Assembly (NCBI RefSeq): GCF_000005505.3
Contig: NC_016131.3
Coordinates: 32,851,001 to 32,915,000 of the forward strand
Direction of reading: 5' to 3'
From: Brachypodium distachyon
Taxonomy: Eukaryota > Streptophyta > Magnoliopsida > Poales > Poaceae
Length of the DNA stretch: 64,000 nt
Shown piece by piece: positions 1 through 11,914 of the stretch; positions within the stretch are counted from its first letter, which is position 1, and each line of letters starts with the position of its first letter. Position numbers and translations under genes: made by a program. The notes under the pieces were generated by a model, which saw only the letters and a list, made by a program, of their open reading frames with translations, searched no databases and had not been told where the DNA came from.

Positions 1-3000
1 ACCATCCATGCCGGAGCTAGTCTCATACTGAGAATCAGATGGACGAAGGGCTTGCTTCAGCTGCGGCTGTGACGGAATAGGCTGTGAAGACTTCGGGCGA
101 TCAGATACTGAGGTAGGAGGAAGCACAGATGGCTCTAGATCTTGAGGCTTCAGCGAAAAGTACTTGTGCTGATGCTCCAACTCAAAGCGTTTCTCAGACA
201 ACTGCAGGATGATCTTTATAATCTGGGGTGCATAGGGCAGAGCACGCACACGGTCTGCTGAGGCATGGTGATGGTCTGAAGAATATAGTCTCCAAAATCT
301 TTCTTCTCATCCTTGTGTACGGCAAGCAGCAAATTGCGGTGAAGACCGGCTATCTCGCTGGAGCTGCCTTACTTGGGAGAGAGAGTGAAACGGAGAATGT
401 CATTTAGAATATTCACTTCAGGTTTTAACCCAGCCAGTCCTCCATAGGCGCCAGAAAATCCTTCTTCATAGAGAATGGCAATTTCTTCATCTGAGGCAGC
501 CTGTTCTTCATGGATCTTGGGTTGGCCATCGAATTCAGCGAGACCAAGGAAATCCTTGAAGTGCCTGGAGGTGTAGCTGTGATTGTCACCATCTGTCATC
601 CAGTAGATGTTGTAGCCCTTTGAGTTGTTTTCAAATTTGCAGACCTTTCTGCCGAAACTAGCATAGAACTGAAGAATCAGCTCATCATTCCAATTCTGGC
701 AGGTCTGAACAAACTTGAGCAGATGCAGATCATTAAGAGCATTCGCGGCAGTCATGACTCCATTCTGACGATTGGTGGCGAACCATTTATCATTGATGTA
801 CTTCATCTTGGCAAAGTGGGTCCTTGGCAGAAGAATCTGCGCATAGTAGTCCTGCTGTTCAAAAGACCATAATCTCCGATCTTCAGCTGATCTCTCCTCC
901 TTGTACTTCAGCCCATTCTCCAGCCTCACGAGGCGAAGCTCAGCATTCTTCAGAGCCTTGAAGTAAACCTTCTCTCGGTCAGAGGATATAGGCATCTTTG
1001 GCTTGGGAGACAACAGCTCACGGTTATCTTCAGTCATAGATTGAGATCTCACAAGCATTCGTGAGAGTCTCCTATCTTCACGATCCTTAGCGATTCCGAA
1101 TCGTCTCTTCTTCGGCGCAGGCTTGAGCAGATCTTCTGGCAGACGGTCAATCTCCATTAGATTATCAGAGGCTTGCGCGGGGTCTTTCTCTTCTTCCTTC
1201 TTCTCTTCCTTCTTCTCTTCTTCCTTCTCTTGTTCCTTCTCCTCATCACTTGAGGAATTTAGGTCGGACGGGTTAGACAAGGCAACATTCTTCTTCTTCT
1301 TAACAACTTTCTTCACACGAACTTCGGTGTTGGCACGGGAGCATCTGCATCAGTTTCTGCATCATTGGCATGCAAATCATGAGTGGCTTCAGCTTCGAAG
1401 TCACAAGTTCTTCCTTCTTCAGCAGAGGCATCAACTCATTCAGTGCGAGGCAACGAGCTACTGGTGGGAGGTTCTTCAGGACCGGTGAGGTCATCTTGGT
1501 TCTTCCCCAGCACCTCATCTCCTTCTTCCTGTTGAGCGGTGTGCTCAGACAGTACTGTGGGGGATGAAGCAGCTTGTTCCTGTTCCTCAGCAAGTGAAAT
1601 AAACTTGACAGTTGATGTATCTGGCACACGTATGTCAATAGCTTTCTTCAAAGAAACTACCGCAGATGATGAAGTGGAGGTGCTTCTTCCAGCGGGAACT
1701 TTGATCCTCAGACCAAACTCCTTGGCAGTCTTCTTCACTTCAGCAATCTGAGACGCCTGACGAGTCATAGTGATCTTCTTTGATGGAACAGTCTGAGGTA
1801 AATCCTGACTTTCTTCAGTGTCAGAGGGGGCAGCTGAATCATGTCTGGCCTTGAGACCAATCTCACGACGGGTCTCACGAGATGCATCCATCGTCTTCTC
1901 ATACTCTGTCTTCTCCCGATCAACTTCTTCATTTCCGCCCTGTACTTCAGGCGTTTTCTCGGCGGCTTTCTTCCTTGTTTCACTCTTAGCCTTATCAGCC
2001 TTCAGGCTTTCGACTGCTTGTTTCATCTGCTCAGCGAGCAGAGCTTTCTTCTTCTTCTTCTTCTCAAGCTCAGCTTGAGTTTTCAACGCAAGTTCTTTTT
2101 CTTTCTTCAGGGCGATGAGGTCAGCCCTTTTCTTTTCTTCGGCTTCCTTCTCAGCCTTCTTCTTCTGCAATTCAGCAGCTTTCTTCTCCTTCAAGGCAGC
2201 TTCTGTCTTCTCCTTCTCAACACGTTTCTTCTCAGCACGGTCTTTTTTTTTAACTGCCTGGCAACACGCTCGCTGCGGTTCCTCTCCCATTCCTCAGCCT
2301 GACTCTTGGCAGCGATCAGGCCTTCAACATGGCTCATGAGGGAATCCGGGAGCGTTCCTTCATTGAAAGCAGCAAGCGGAACTGGATCAATGTGAACAAC
2401 TTAAGGAGGATATGGAACTTCTCCAGAGGCCATGGCGGCAGCAGTAGCAGCAGCAGCGTCCTTGGATGAGGAACCGGTTCCAACAGCAGAGGCTTTCCTA
2501 GCTTTCTTCAGATCCTTCTGGAACTGTTTCTCTGCGTCTTCAGCGGCTTTCCTCTTCTCAGGCATCTTGCCCTTGCCCTTGGAGACTTCACTGGGCTTGT
2601 TGCGAGGCGCAAGAGGAGGCAGTGAAGAACCTCTAATCCTGGATGCTCTGGCAGGACCGCACAGTTCAACGGCTGGTTCAGACAGGAACACATCGCTGTC
2701 CTCAGTGTCTGAAGTTTTCTTGGACTTGGGCTTCTTGTAGAGGTCAACATAGTTGATATCTCTGATGATCTGCAGAGCTCTTCTGTTGAATTCCTCACGG
2801 TGAGGTCCGCCTTCCTTGCGGGCAATCTTGAAGTTTCCCAGCTTGGGAGCCGGAAAATATAAGCTGTCACTTTCTGCTTCTTTGGTCCTTCTCCGAATCT
2901 CAGCGGCTAGCACATGGGAGTGCCTGCGGATGATGTGCTGGAGGCGGTGCTTTCTCTTCATCCTGGTCTCCCCTTCCACATCTTCTTCTGAAGAATAGAA

Positions 3001-3318
3001 GACAAAGATTTCTTCAGCAGTGGGAGCAGGCACATCCTTGAACTTCTTCACCTTCTCCTTCTTTTCTGCCTTGGGCTTCGATGCCACTTTCTTTCCACGA
3101 CTGGGCAATACTTCACCATGCCGTGGGGAGTTGATGGCATACTTCAGGCGCACACCAGGAGAGGGGGTCAATCTCAGAGGCACAGGGTCTTCAATTTCTT
3201 CATCTGAGTCTTCAATGTTTACTCTGGGAGAAACCGGCGGTGAGGGCTCAGGCGTTGAGTCAAACTGGTACCGTTCTTCTCTGTCAGACTCATTGCTAGA
3301 GCGGGTTGAATCAGACAT
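1..3318 (-). pseudogene. Sirevirus 3' ORF (so-called envelope-like ORF), broken
   Basis: The ORF follows pol and starts at the ATG at 3318-3316, nine bases after a good splice acceptor (pyrimidines then CAG, AG at 3328-3327), so it was probably expressed from a spliced RNA. The first part (to 2401) is acidic and serine-rich and then basic (start MSDSTRSSNESDREE). The middle (about 2290-1436) is an almost pure Lys/Glu/Ala coiled coil, and the last part (1316-369) is more globular. The frame is broken by a stop at about 2401, a frameshift at the run of T at about 2246-2255, a TGA at about 1434, a shift near 1317 and a stop at 369, after which related coding sequence continues to base 1. The function of this ORF in Sireviruses is unknown; I see no clear signal peptide or fusion motif. 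Confidence 0.65.
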
Positions 3319-4479
3319 GGTGACACCTGTGAAATAGAGGATACGAAGAATAGACAAGAAGTACACAAATTCTCAGCAACAAAACGATTTTGACAAAGAG
3401 TTTTTAGTTGAAGCAGATTGACTATGTTTGTGAAGAATGACAGCTCTGTTCTTGAACGAAGACAACTATACAGAACTAAACTGAAAAAAAACTAGAGAGT
3501 TTCAACCTAAATATGTTTAGCTAGAACTTCGGAAATACGTAGCACATCAATCTACGCAAACATAGCAATCTACCAGAGTGAGAATTCATCTAATGAAGAT
3601 TTGAAGTGTACCTAGAATAGGATGAGCTTGGCGAAGAACAGAGAAATCACCGAAACCCTAACCGCAAAGCCCTAACTCGGCAAGAGCGGTCAATCTACTG
3701 CAGCAAACGAGGATTTTAGATGAGTTTGCTACGCGGAATCGATGTAAGAGGAGAAAAACGATGCTTGCCTAGAATTCCTGACTTGAATCAATGTAGAACG
3801 GCGGCGGCGCTGAAGATCCGAGCTTGAAGAATGCGTCCGAGCGTTCGCGACGAAGAGACGAGGTCGCGAGAGCTTCGGGCACGAGAGAGCGGTGGATTTG
3901 GGGGCTGAGGTGATTTTTCCGAGGAGGGGTGGAAGTCCTTATATAGGGAGGTGAAAAAGGTGGATCTTACCGGTATCTTTTTATCCCAAAATTTCCGTTA
4001 GGATTTCCCCTTACGGTCTAAATTTCCTTAGGGATAAGATTTACCATTCGGAAAGATTCGTGAAGACTATGGCTAAAATGAAGAATCCGTTAAAGTTGTA
4101 TTCTTCGGAACTTTGAAGACTGACGGTTTTACTGGAAAAAAAACTCATTTTTGAAGAATGAAAATTCTTGCATCACCGGCAAAGGTTTTGATGATACTAG
4201 AATTATGATGAACAGACTTTGTGTACAGACACGAAAAAGATAAGATAGATGGGTTCTAAGGTGTCCTTAAGTTTCATTTTCATCTGGCAGCAAGAGGCAA
4301 CAGCAGTGAAGAATAACTGCGCAGATGAATTTGAAAAAAGAGGCAAATAACAGGCTTCTAAACCTACTAAATACAAACGACAACGAAGAACAGATAACAC
4401 AAACTGAGGAATAGAAAAACTGAAGACAATGCAGGTGAAGTAAACATGAATGCAAGAGTATTCACAAGTATGCAAGTCT
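3319..4479 (-). other. Sirevirus spacer between pol and the 3' ORF
   Basis: This is a 1.16-kb non-coding stretch inside the element. It contains the probable splice acceptor at 3328-3327 and, around 3900-3960, a short GC-rich part followed by a TATATAGGG-like stretch on the plus strand. Reading frames here are short and resemble nothing I know. It probably acts as an intron or leader for the downstream ORF; that is inferred from position. Confidence 0.4.
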
Positions 4480-7400
4480 TCACGAGACATTCCGGGAATC
4501 CAAGATGTTTAGTTCACTCCTCAGCTCACAGAATCTGATTTTGTCAAGTGGTTTGGTGAAGATATATGCGAGTTGTTTGTCTGTCCTCACATGGTTTAGG
4601 CAAATTTCTCCTTTGGACACATGATCTTTGAGGAAATGGTGTCGAATATCAATGTGTTTCGTGCGAGAATGTCGGATGGAATTGTTGGCAATTTTTATGG
4701 CACTCTCATTGTCACACAGAAGAGGAACAGCATCCACTGAGATACCGAAGTCTTTGAGAGTTTGTCTCATCCAAAGAAGTTGGGCACAACAACTGCCTGT
4801 TGAAACATATTCTGCTTCAGCCGTCGACAAAGCAATAGAGTTCTGCTTCTTTGAAGACCAACTCACTAAGGATCTTCCGAGCAATTGGCAAGTGCCGGAA
4901 GTGGATTTTCTGTCAACCTTGCAACCGGCATAATCTGAGTCAGAATAGCCAACAAGATTAATAGAAGCTCCTTTGGGATACCAGAGACCCAAGAATGGGG
5001 TGTGAACTAAATATCTGAGGATTCTCTTCACAGCCATGAGATGACAGTCTCGGGGATCTGCTTGAAGCCTTGCACACATGCAAACACTCAACATGATATC
5101 TGGCCTAGATGCACAAAGATAAAGCAATGAGCCAATCATGGAACGAAAAACCTTTTGATCTACAGGTTTACCAGTGGTGTTGAGGTCTAGATGACCGTTT
5201 GTGGGCATTGGAGTTTCAATTTGCTTAGCAGATTCCATCCCAAATTTCTTCAGCATGTCTCTGATGTACTTCGTTTGAGAGATGAAGATTCCATTCTTCA
5301 TTTGCTTGATTTGAACACCGAGGAAAAACTTCAATTCTCCCATCATAGACATCTCAAATTTCTCCGTCATCATCTTTCCAAATTCTTCGCTGAAATCAGG
5401 GTTAGTGGAACCAAACACAATATCGTCCACATATATTTGACACATAAAGAGATCATCATTCAATATCTTTGTAAAAAGTGTTGGGTCAATTTTACCAATT
5501 TTGAAACTCTTTTTGACTAAGAACTTTCTGAGGCATTCATACCAGGCTCGAGGTGCTTGCTTCAAGCCGTAGAGTGCCTTATCAAGTTTATAGACATGAT
5601 TAAGATGTTCTGGATCTTCAAAACCAGGAGGTTGTTCAACATAAACAAGTTCTTCAATTTCACAATTTAAGAATGCACTTTTCACATCCATTTGATATAA
5701 AATTATGTCATGATGATTAGCATATGCAAGAAGAATTCTAATGGATTCAAAACGTGCAACAGGGACATAGGTTTCACTGAAATCCAAACCTTCAACCTGA
5801 GTGAAGCCCTGTGCAACCAGTCGTGCTTTGTTCCTCACGACGATTCCGTCTTCATCTTGCTTATTCCTGAACACCCATTTGGTGCCGATGACATTTTGTC
5901 TTGGCTTTTCCACAAGGGTCCAGACTTCATTTCTCTTGAAGTTATTCAGTTCTTCATGCATAACCATTACCCAATTCGGATCCGACAATGCTTCATCTGT
6001 CATCTTCGGCTTAACTGAAAACACAAAAGAGAAGTGCTCACAAAAATTTGAAACATGTGAGCGAATTTGAGTACCTCTTCTGATGTCTCCAAGAATTTGA
6101 TCAACGGGATGATCCTTCTGGATTCTTTTGCAGATCTTCGGATGATGCACTTCACCACCAGCTATGCTAGGTTGTGCTTCATTTGAAGCAGCAGGTCGTT
6201 CTTCAGCTGGGGTGGAAGTTCCGGTTTGGTTAGGTTCTTCAGCTTGTGAAACGTCTTCTTCATTGTTGTTTCCGGATTCACTTTGCTTGATTTTTTCTGG
6301 ACGAATATCACCAATGGCCATCTTTTGGATATTTCCTGAAATTTCTTCAATATCTACAGACATTGGCAATTGCACTTCTTGGAAGCCGTGAGCTTCATCG
6401 AACTGTACATCCTTAGTAATTTCAACAACTTTGGAAGTGTTTTTGAAAACTCGATAAACATGCGCATTCGAGGGATAACCCAAGAAGAAACCTTCGTCAC
6501 ATTTAGAATCAAACTTAGCTCGTCTATTCTTCTTGTTGAGGATGTAGCATTTGATTCCGAAAACTCTGAAGTATGATACATCGGGCTTGCGGTTGGAGAT
6601 GAGCTCGTATGGAGTTTTCTTCAAAAGTCGATGAAGATACAAGCGATTTGAAGCATGACAAGCGGTGTTGATGACTTCAGCCCAGAAACGGTCAGGAGTC
6701 TTGTACTCGTTCAGCATCGTCCGGGCCATTTCGATCAACGTACGGTTCTTCCTCTCTACCACCCCATTTTGTTGAGCAACATGAGGTGCAGAGAACTCGT
6801 GCTTCACACCGTACTCATCGAGGAATTCTTCCATTTGTAGGTTCTTAAATTATGTTCCATTGTCACTTCGCACGCCCTTGATGGATACTTCAAACTCATT
6901 TTGGGCACTTCGTGCAAACTTCTTGAAGATCTCAACTACTGTGCTCTTATCATCCAGAAAGAACACCCAAGTGAAACGTGAATAATCATCAACAATCACA
7001 AAGCCATATGAGTTACCTCCTATACTCATGTAAGTTGTAGGACCAAAAAGATCCATGTGAAGCAGCTTGAGAGGTCTTGAAGTAGACATGACGTTATTCA
7101 CGGGATGAGATGCTCCGATTTGCTTCCCAGCTTGGCACGCACTGCATAAACGATATTTTTCAAAAGAAACGTTCTTCAAGCCTCGGATGTGGTCGCCTTT
7201 GACAAGCTTGTTCAAATTCTTCATGCCCACATGACCGAGTCTTCTACGCTAGAGCCACCCTAGTGAGGATTTTGCGACTAGACACGTAGGGGGTGAGTAT
7301 GAGGAGTCTTCAAAATTCACAAGATAGAGGTTACCCTTTCTTTGCCCTCTGAAGACAAAAGAGTTATCCTTTTCTGAAGTAACATACACATATGGTTTTG

Positions 7401-7710
7401 TGAAGCAAACGATTAGTCCATTATCACATAGTTGAGCAACAGATAAAAGATTATATCCAAGTGATTCAACAAGAAGTACTTCATTGATAGACAGGTCATT
7501 TTCCTTGGAAATAGCCACTTTGCCAAGACCGATTACCTTTCCCTTACCATTGTCACCAAAATTGATGTTCTCATGATGTTGAGGACCAAGTTTTAAAGAG
7601 CTAAACATTTTCTTCTCACCGGTCATGTGATTCGTACATCCGGAGTCCATGACCCATTCTCTTCCTCCGGATGCATATGCCTACGAAGAAAGTTAGGCTC
7701 GTTTAAACAC
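4480..7710 (-). pseudogene. pol: Sirevirus pol: protease, integrase, reverse transcriptase, RNase H
   Basis: One reading frame spans the region. The aspartic protease end shows DSGCTNHMTG (about 7645). The GAG-pre-integrase/integrase zinc finger has C-x2-C near 7140 (CSACQAGKQ) after the H residues, and the integrase core shows LHMDLFGP, VDDYSRFTWVFFL and KSDN-like GVRSDNGT. The integrase C-terminal part follows (QNGVVERKNRTL). Reverse transcriptase has KARLVAQGFTQ, QMDVKSAFLN, LYGLKQAPRAWY and the catalytic YVDDIVFGS. RNase H shows YSDSDYAGCKVDRKSTSG and STAEAEYVS. The frame is cut by TAG at about 7246-7248 and TAA at 6847-6849, each replacing a conserved residue, and by stops around 7651-7718. 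It is broken, but the RT and RNase H motifs are complete. Confidence 0.9.
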
Positions 7711-7718
7711 CCATGTCT

Positions 7719-9032
7719 TCAGGATTCCTGCATGTTAGTAGAACTTGAAGAACACAAGGCATTACGGAAAAATGTAATGACAGATTTTGGCACCCAGATT
7801 TGAGGTTTTGCATGTTCTCCACGCATTATGGTTCCAGTGAAATTAGCTCTCACTTTATTATCCTTACCCATCTTCAGAATATAAGATTCATTAACATGGA
7901 ATATCGGGTAAGCACGTGAAGTATTGGGACGCTTTGAAGCATCCTTGCGGGGATTCAGATTTCCCACAAATGGAGGAACCTCAGTATACTTCCCTCTTCC
8001 CTGCACAAACTTTGTAGCGGGATATTGCTCAGGGAGCCAAGCATCACCATTAGCATTGTACTTCTCCTCAAAACCGATACCATCCTTGCGTCGGCGAGGA
8101 ATTTGAAGACCAAGAATCTGGTTCAACGTTTCAGTCCCTTGGTGACACTTGAGGATACCAGCCTCAATCTGCTTCTTCAACTTAGCATTTTCTTCAGCCA
8201 GTGAAAGATCACTAGGTGAAGGGTTAGTGACAACAGAGCAAGATTCACCAATAGTAGTAAAGCTAGAAGAAATATCAGGTGAATTAGTGAAATCAGTTTG
8301 AGTCACAGCATGTGAAGTAGTGATTTGAGGAATGTTGTTTAATGAATAATTGCATTTAGAGCATACTTCGGAGGAATCACCGTGTTGAGGTAAGTTGACT
8401 AACTTAGCATTGAGATCAAGATTCTCAGTTTTGAGGTCCTCATGAGAAGTCTTCAGATTTTCATGCTCGAGTTTAATCGAAACATAGTTAAGACTAATCT
8501 CGGCATGAGTTTTCTTCAGATCCTTATGAGCCTCTTCCATGGCCCGAAACTTAGATTTGAGTCTTTTGAGTTCATTAGCCATGTTAGTGTTCTTCTTGAT
8601 CTCAGTGACAAGTAGATCTTCTTGCCTCTCAACGATGAACTGAAGTCTTTCATATGACATGGGTTCAGATTCTTCATTATCAGTTTCATCATTATCACTA
8701 GAGTTTATTTCTTCACTAGGAGATGATACCTTAGAGGGTTTTGCCATGAAGCATGATGGTGAGGAACGATCGTCTCCAGAGGCATCTTCTGATGAATCTG
8801 CAGAGTCGAACAGTGAAGTCTTCTCTCTGGCAGATGTAATAGCTATGGCCAATCCGGTGACACTGTCTTCAGACTCAGAGTCAGATGATTCTTCAGATGA
8901 TGAAGAATCTGAGTTACATTCACAAACATGTGCTCTAAAGTAGTACTTGGCCTTCTTCTTGTGAGCAGAGTCCTTTTTCCAATCTTTCTTCTTGTGACGA
9001 TCATGGTTCTTTTTGTGAGAGTGCTTCAACAA
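7719..9032 (-). pseudogene. gag: Sirevirus gag, C-terminal part only
   Basis: The reading frame of 437 codons lies one frame away from pol. It starts with a His/Lys-rich stretch (HKKNHDRHKKKDWKK), then a Ser/Asp/Glu-rich segment, a long heptad-rich coiled coil (about residues 120-230) and a C-x2-C pair (CSKCNY). The N-terminal capsid region and zinc knuckle expected upstream are missing: immediately before the reading frame comes an in-frame TAA and then LTR-like sequence. The apparent start is a TTG, so this is a truncated remnant and not a real start. The deletion probably removed the primer-binding site as well. Confidence 0.75.
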
Positions 9033-9567
9033 TTTAGATTACACTTATTAATTTTAGAGTTGCAGCGGAAAGAAGAAAGATGAACATGTTTAGCAGCAGC
9101 AATGAAGACAGAACACAATGAGACAGTTATACTTCACAGAGAGTAAAGGTTGAGGAACGAAATCACCAAGACTGAAGACACAGGGATTTGTTTTCGAAGT
9201 TTAGATTGTTGGCACAATCCTACGTCTCCGTTGAGGGGGCTGAGTCACACAAGACTCGCGGACACACAAGTCCACCCAATCCTCCTGAGCTAAGACCGAA
9301 GTCTCGCCCAGTTACTCGTGGTAGATCTTGAGGTGATCTCCGGACCTTCACAGACTGGTTGATGGCAAATCACAATCTTCGATTGCTCTTCAATACTGAC
9401 TCCTAGCCGTCTAGGTGATGCCAATCGCCAAGATTAACAAGCTTCAAGTGCTCGGCTAGAGAGGGGGTCCCATTCTTCACGCTCAGTTCAGCTCTAAGGG
9501 TTTTATCAGGTGTTCTTCAAAACAACTCACTCGGGATCACCACCGAATTCCTTCGGGGTGGGTCGTC

Positions 9568-9575
9568 TTATATAG
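9568..9575 (-). promoter_or_regulatory. TATA box of the Sirevirus LTR
   Basis: The minus strand reads GGCTATATAAGACG, a strong plant TATA box. It lies about 570 bases into the LTR, where U3 would end and R begin. Confidence 0.6.
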
Positions 9576-9948
9576 CCTTGGCCACGGCTGATCTAGCCGT
9601 TGTGACCCATTGGATAAAGTGAACTTTGAGCTTCCAGCTCACACTTTATCACTTTGTCTCACAACGGTTAGATTAGGTGGTCAAGCACGAAAGCGACAGA
9701 TTTTCAAACACATTTGAACTCAGAGTGAAGACTTCACGCGGAAGTTTTTGTGAAGCCTGAAATGCTTCATTCTTCACTCCGACGAAAAACACTCACACAG
9801 AAAATGGTTTTCGCCTAAGCTGAACATGAAGAATAGGTTTCACCTATACCAGCTCCACACTTCAAACCCCCCTTAATAGTACGGCGTTTCTATACTCAAG
9901 TGAAGGAAAAAAGCTACGGAAAGACTTATGAAGAATGCTATGCTTCAC

Positions 9949-10004
9949 GTTCTTCACCGTTCTTCACTGAGTTCTTCATACTTCGCGCCAGTACCTGTTC
10001 TTCA
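9949..10004. repeat. Cluster of GTTCTTCA octamers in the LTR
   Basis: Perfect copies of GTTCTTCA lie at 9949-9956, 9959-9966, 9971-9978 and 9997-10004. Variants (ATTCTTCA, GCTTCAC) flank them. They fall in the putative U3 part, upstream of the TATA box in element orientation, where transcriptional control elements would be expected. Confidence 0.55.
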
Positions 10005-10143
10005 ATTTTTAGGGGTCATCGATGCTGGTTAAACCAACTCTTCTGAGGAACTAAAACCCGAAACACTCCGTGTAACTCATTCGTTTCTCAACCATGTTGT
10101 CATCATTCATCAAAACCCATACAGGGGCAAAGTTTCCCTTTCA

Positions 10144-11198
10144 GTGAACCTTTGTTTCAACTGGGCTGTGCGTTGTTGGGCTGGGCAGATGTGACATATT
10201 GGACCTACCGATTCCAATATCGTTGAGTCATCTTTTTTTGCAGTTTTTATTTAAATATATTATTTTATATATTAAAAAACCACACCAGTTTGACCGGGTG
10301 AACCGGCGGTTCGACCGGAAAAACCTGAACCGAGAGCCTCGTCGGTTCGATCACCGATCTTGTCTGGCAGCGGCGGAACAGGCCAGGATCCATCCCCGTC
10401 GTGAGGGAAATCCTCAAGCAGCGAACGCGGCCTCCAGGCGGCCACGTCGCGATGGCATCTCCAGGCGGCCAGGCCTGATATGATCTGCCAGAGGTTCCGA
10501 TTCGTGCCCCGTGCGCCGCCTACGTGCTTTGCCGCCTCCTACACCTTGCACCACTGCCAGATCAGGGATTGGGAAGGGGCTTCGTCGTCCGGATCGATGG
10601 GATTGGGGAATGGGGAGATCGAGCTCCTGCCTCCTCGTGGTCGTCAATTTAGATAGGGAGAAGGGAAGAGCAGGCACTGGGCCGCCAGATCAGGAGTAGT
10701 TGTGGAGGGGTAGGCCCGCACATAATGTGGGAAGTGGCGGAGTGGGCCGCCAGATCTGAAATGACATGGGTTGCTTGTACAAAAGATTAAAACAAAGTTA
10801 AACTGGGCATGCCGTACCGTCCGCGGGCCTGAGACAGTGGCTTGCGGGCTGGCACGCCAGTTTAGTTCCGTGCCAGGCCGAGCCCGTGACGAACCAAGCA
10901 CGGGGAGCTCGCGGGCCTTTTGGCTCTGCACGTTAGCCACCTATAGTCATGGGGTAGCGCAACGTCTTTTATTTTATTTTTATTGATGATCAAGTTTTTG
11001 CGAGCACATGTAGTCAAAGTGGAAGAGACATCATGTGTATAATAACAGGATTATCTTGTTTGTGCGGGATATGTTCTCCGCAATGACACAAATTCGGTTG
11101 ACTTCGAGCATTCATGTCGATTTCTGCATAGTTTCATCATTTTGCATTTGCAGGAAAGAGTAAGATGTCCCGTTGCAACGCACCGGGATTTCAACCAG
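10144..11198. other. Unassigned spacer ending in a candidate Helitron 3' terminus
   Basis: No gene is recognised. The part 10330-10680 is GC-rich with short overlapping frames and no conserved domain. At 11169-11187 a sequence CCCGTTGCAACGCACCGGG, which can form a hairpin, is followed by CCAG|T (11195-11199). This resembles the grass Helitron 3' end (hairpin plus CTAG|T) with one change. No matching TC 5' end was identified. Confidence 0.35.
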
Positions 11199-11914
11199 TG
11201 ACAATGACAATAACGTAGCGGTTATGATGTCAGAAAACAATAGCGCCGACTATTTAAAACCATGATCGAGCCAGCACCGCCGTACTTTCCAGTCTCGATA
11301 AAATGCAGCCAAATACGCACAAAGAGCTCCATATACTTCAGAGTAGACACGATTTACCAGGGACTGCTCGGCCAGGATAAAGCAACATGCCCCACACTCG
11401 GGACCCGTGGGAACGTTTGAAAGCGCACTCCAACGATCGGCGAAGTCTGTCGGTCAAGTCAGGGTAACTCAGGACGACATTGCCACCTCAGCTCCCGATA
11501 AGTCTCAAGCTGATGTAGGAATAAGACATCACTGCAAAGCCAGATTGTTGTACTCAACGTCTTAACCGCGTCGCCTTTGTTTCTTCAGTTAGCTGCTAGC
11601 CTGTATAGTTTTATTCAGTTAGCTACCAGCTTGTAGTTTTATCCAGTTAGCTCTTTCTTCAGTTAGCAATAAGCTGGTCTATGCCGTGAGTTTTTGTTTC
11701 TTTTCAGAAACACGGTACCTAGGGATCTCTGTGGCGCCACCATGTAATCGTGCTGGGTAGGTACTAGGGGGAGATAAGGACTGCTATGCAGGGAAACCAA
11801 GACCTCTACACGTCTAGGAGATTCACGGGAGATTTGCCCTAGTTGTTTAAGCAGAATCTGACTGCATCTCACCGAGATAACCTCTTCGTTCCTAAATTCT
11901 TGTCATGATAGATA
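11199..11914. other. Spacer without recognised features
   Basis: I see no gene, repeat or structured element here on either strand; reading frames are short. Confidence 0.4.

Larger units (their letters stand above)
1..10143 (-). mobile_element. Sirevirus (Ty1-copia, Maximus-like) retrotransposon, incomplete in window
   Basis: The element reads right to left: 5' LTR (9040-10143), truncated gag, pol in the order protease, integrase, reverse transcriptase, RNase H (the copia order), a spacer, then a long lysine- and glutamate-rich ORF that runs out of the window at base 1. The extra ORF downstream of pol and the coiled-coil gag are typical of Sireviruses; the grass relatives are the Maximus group. 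The outer end is the terminal TG of the LTR at 10143-10142, so the target-site duplication should begin with GTGAA at 10144; its partner and the 3' LTR lie beyond the left edge. Several stops and frameshifts make it non-autonomous. It is a genomic relic and not an infectious agent. Confidence 0.85.
9040..10143 (-). repeat. 5' LTR of the Sirevirus
   Basis: About 1.1 kb of non-coding sequence begins (on the minus strand) with TGAAAGGGAAAC at 10143. It contains a TATA box at about 9568-9575 and a dense set of TGAAGAA motifs. The inner border is not exact, because the LTR runs directly into the truncated gag with no recognisable primer-binding site. No second LTR lies in the window for comparison, so the call rests on the TG terminus, the promoter layout and the position next to gag. 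Confidence 0.7.

Noticed and set aside
1123..2339. Plus-strand frames rich in Ser, Phe and Leu opposite the Sirevirus 3' ORF
   Set aside because: They are the complement of the Lys/Glu-rich coiled coil on the minus strand; low-complexity shadows.
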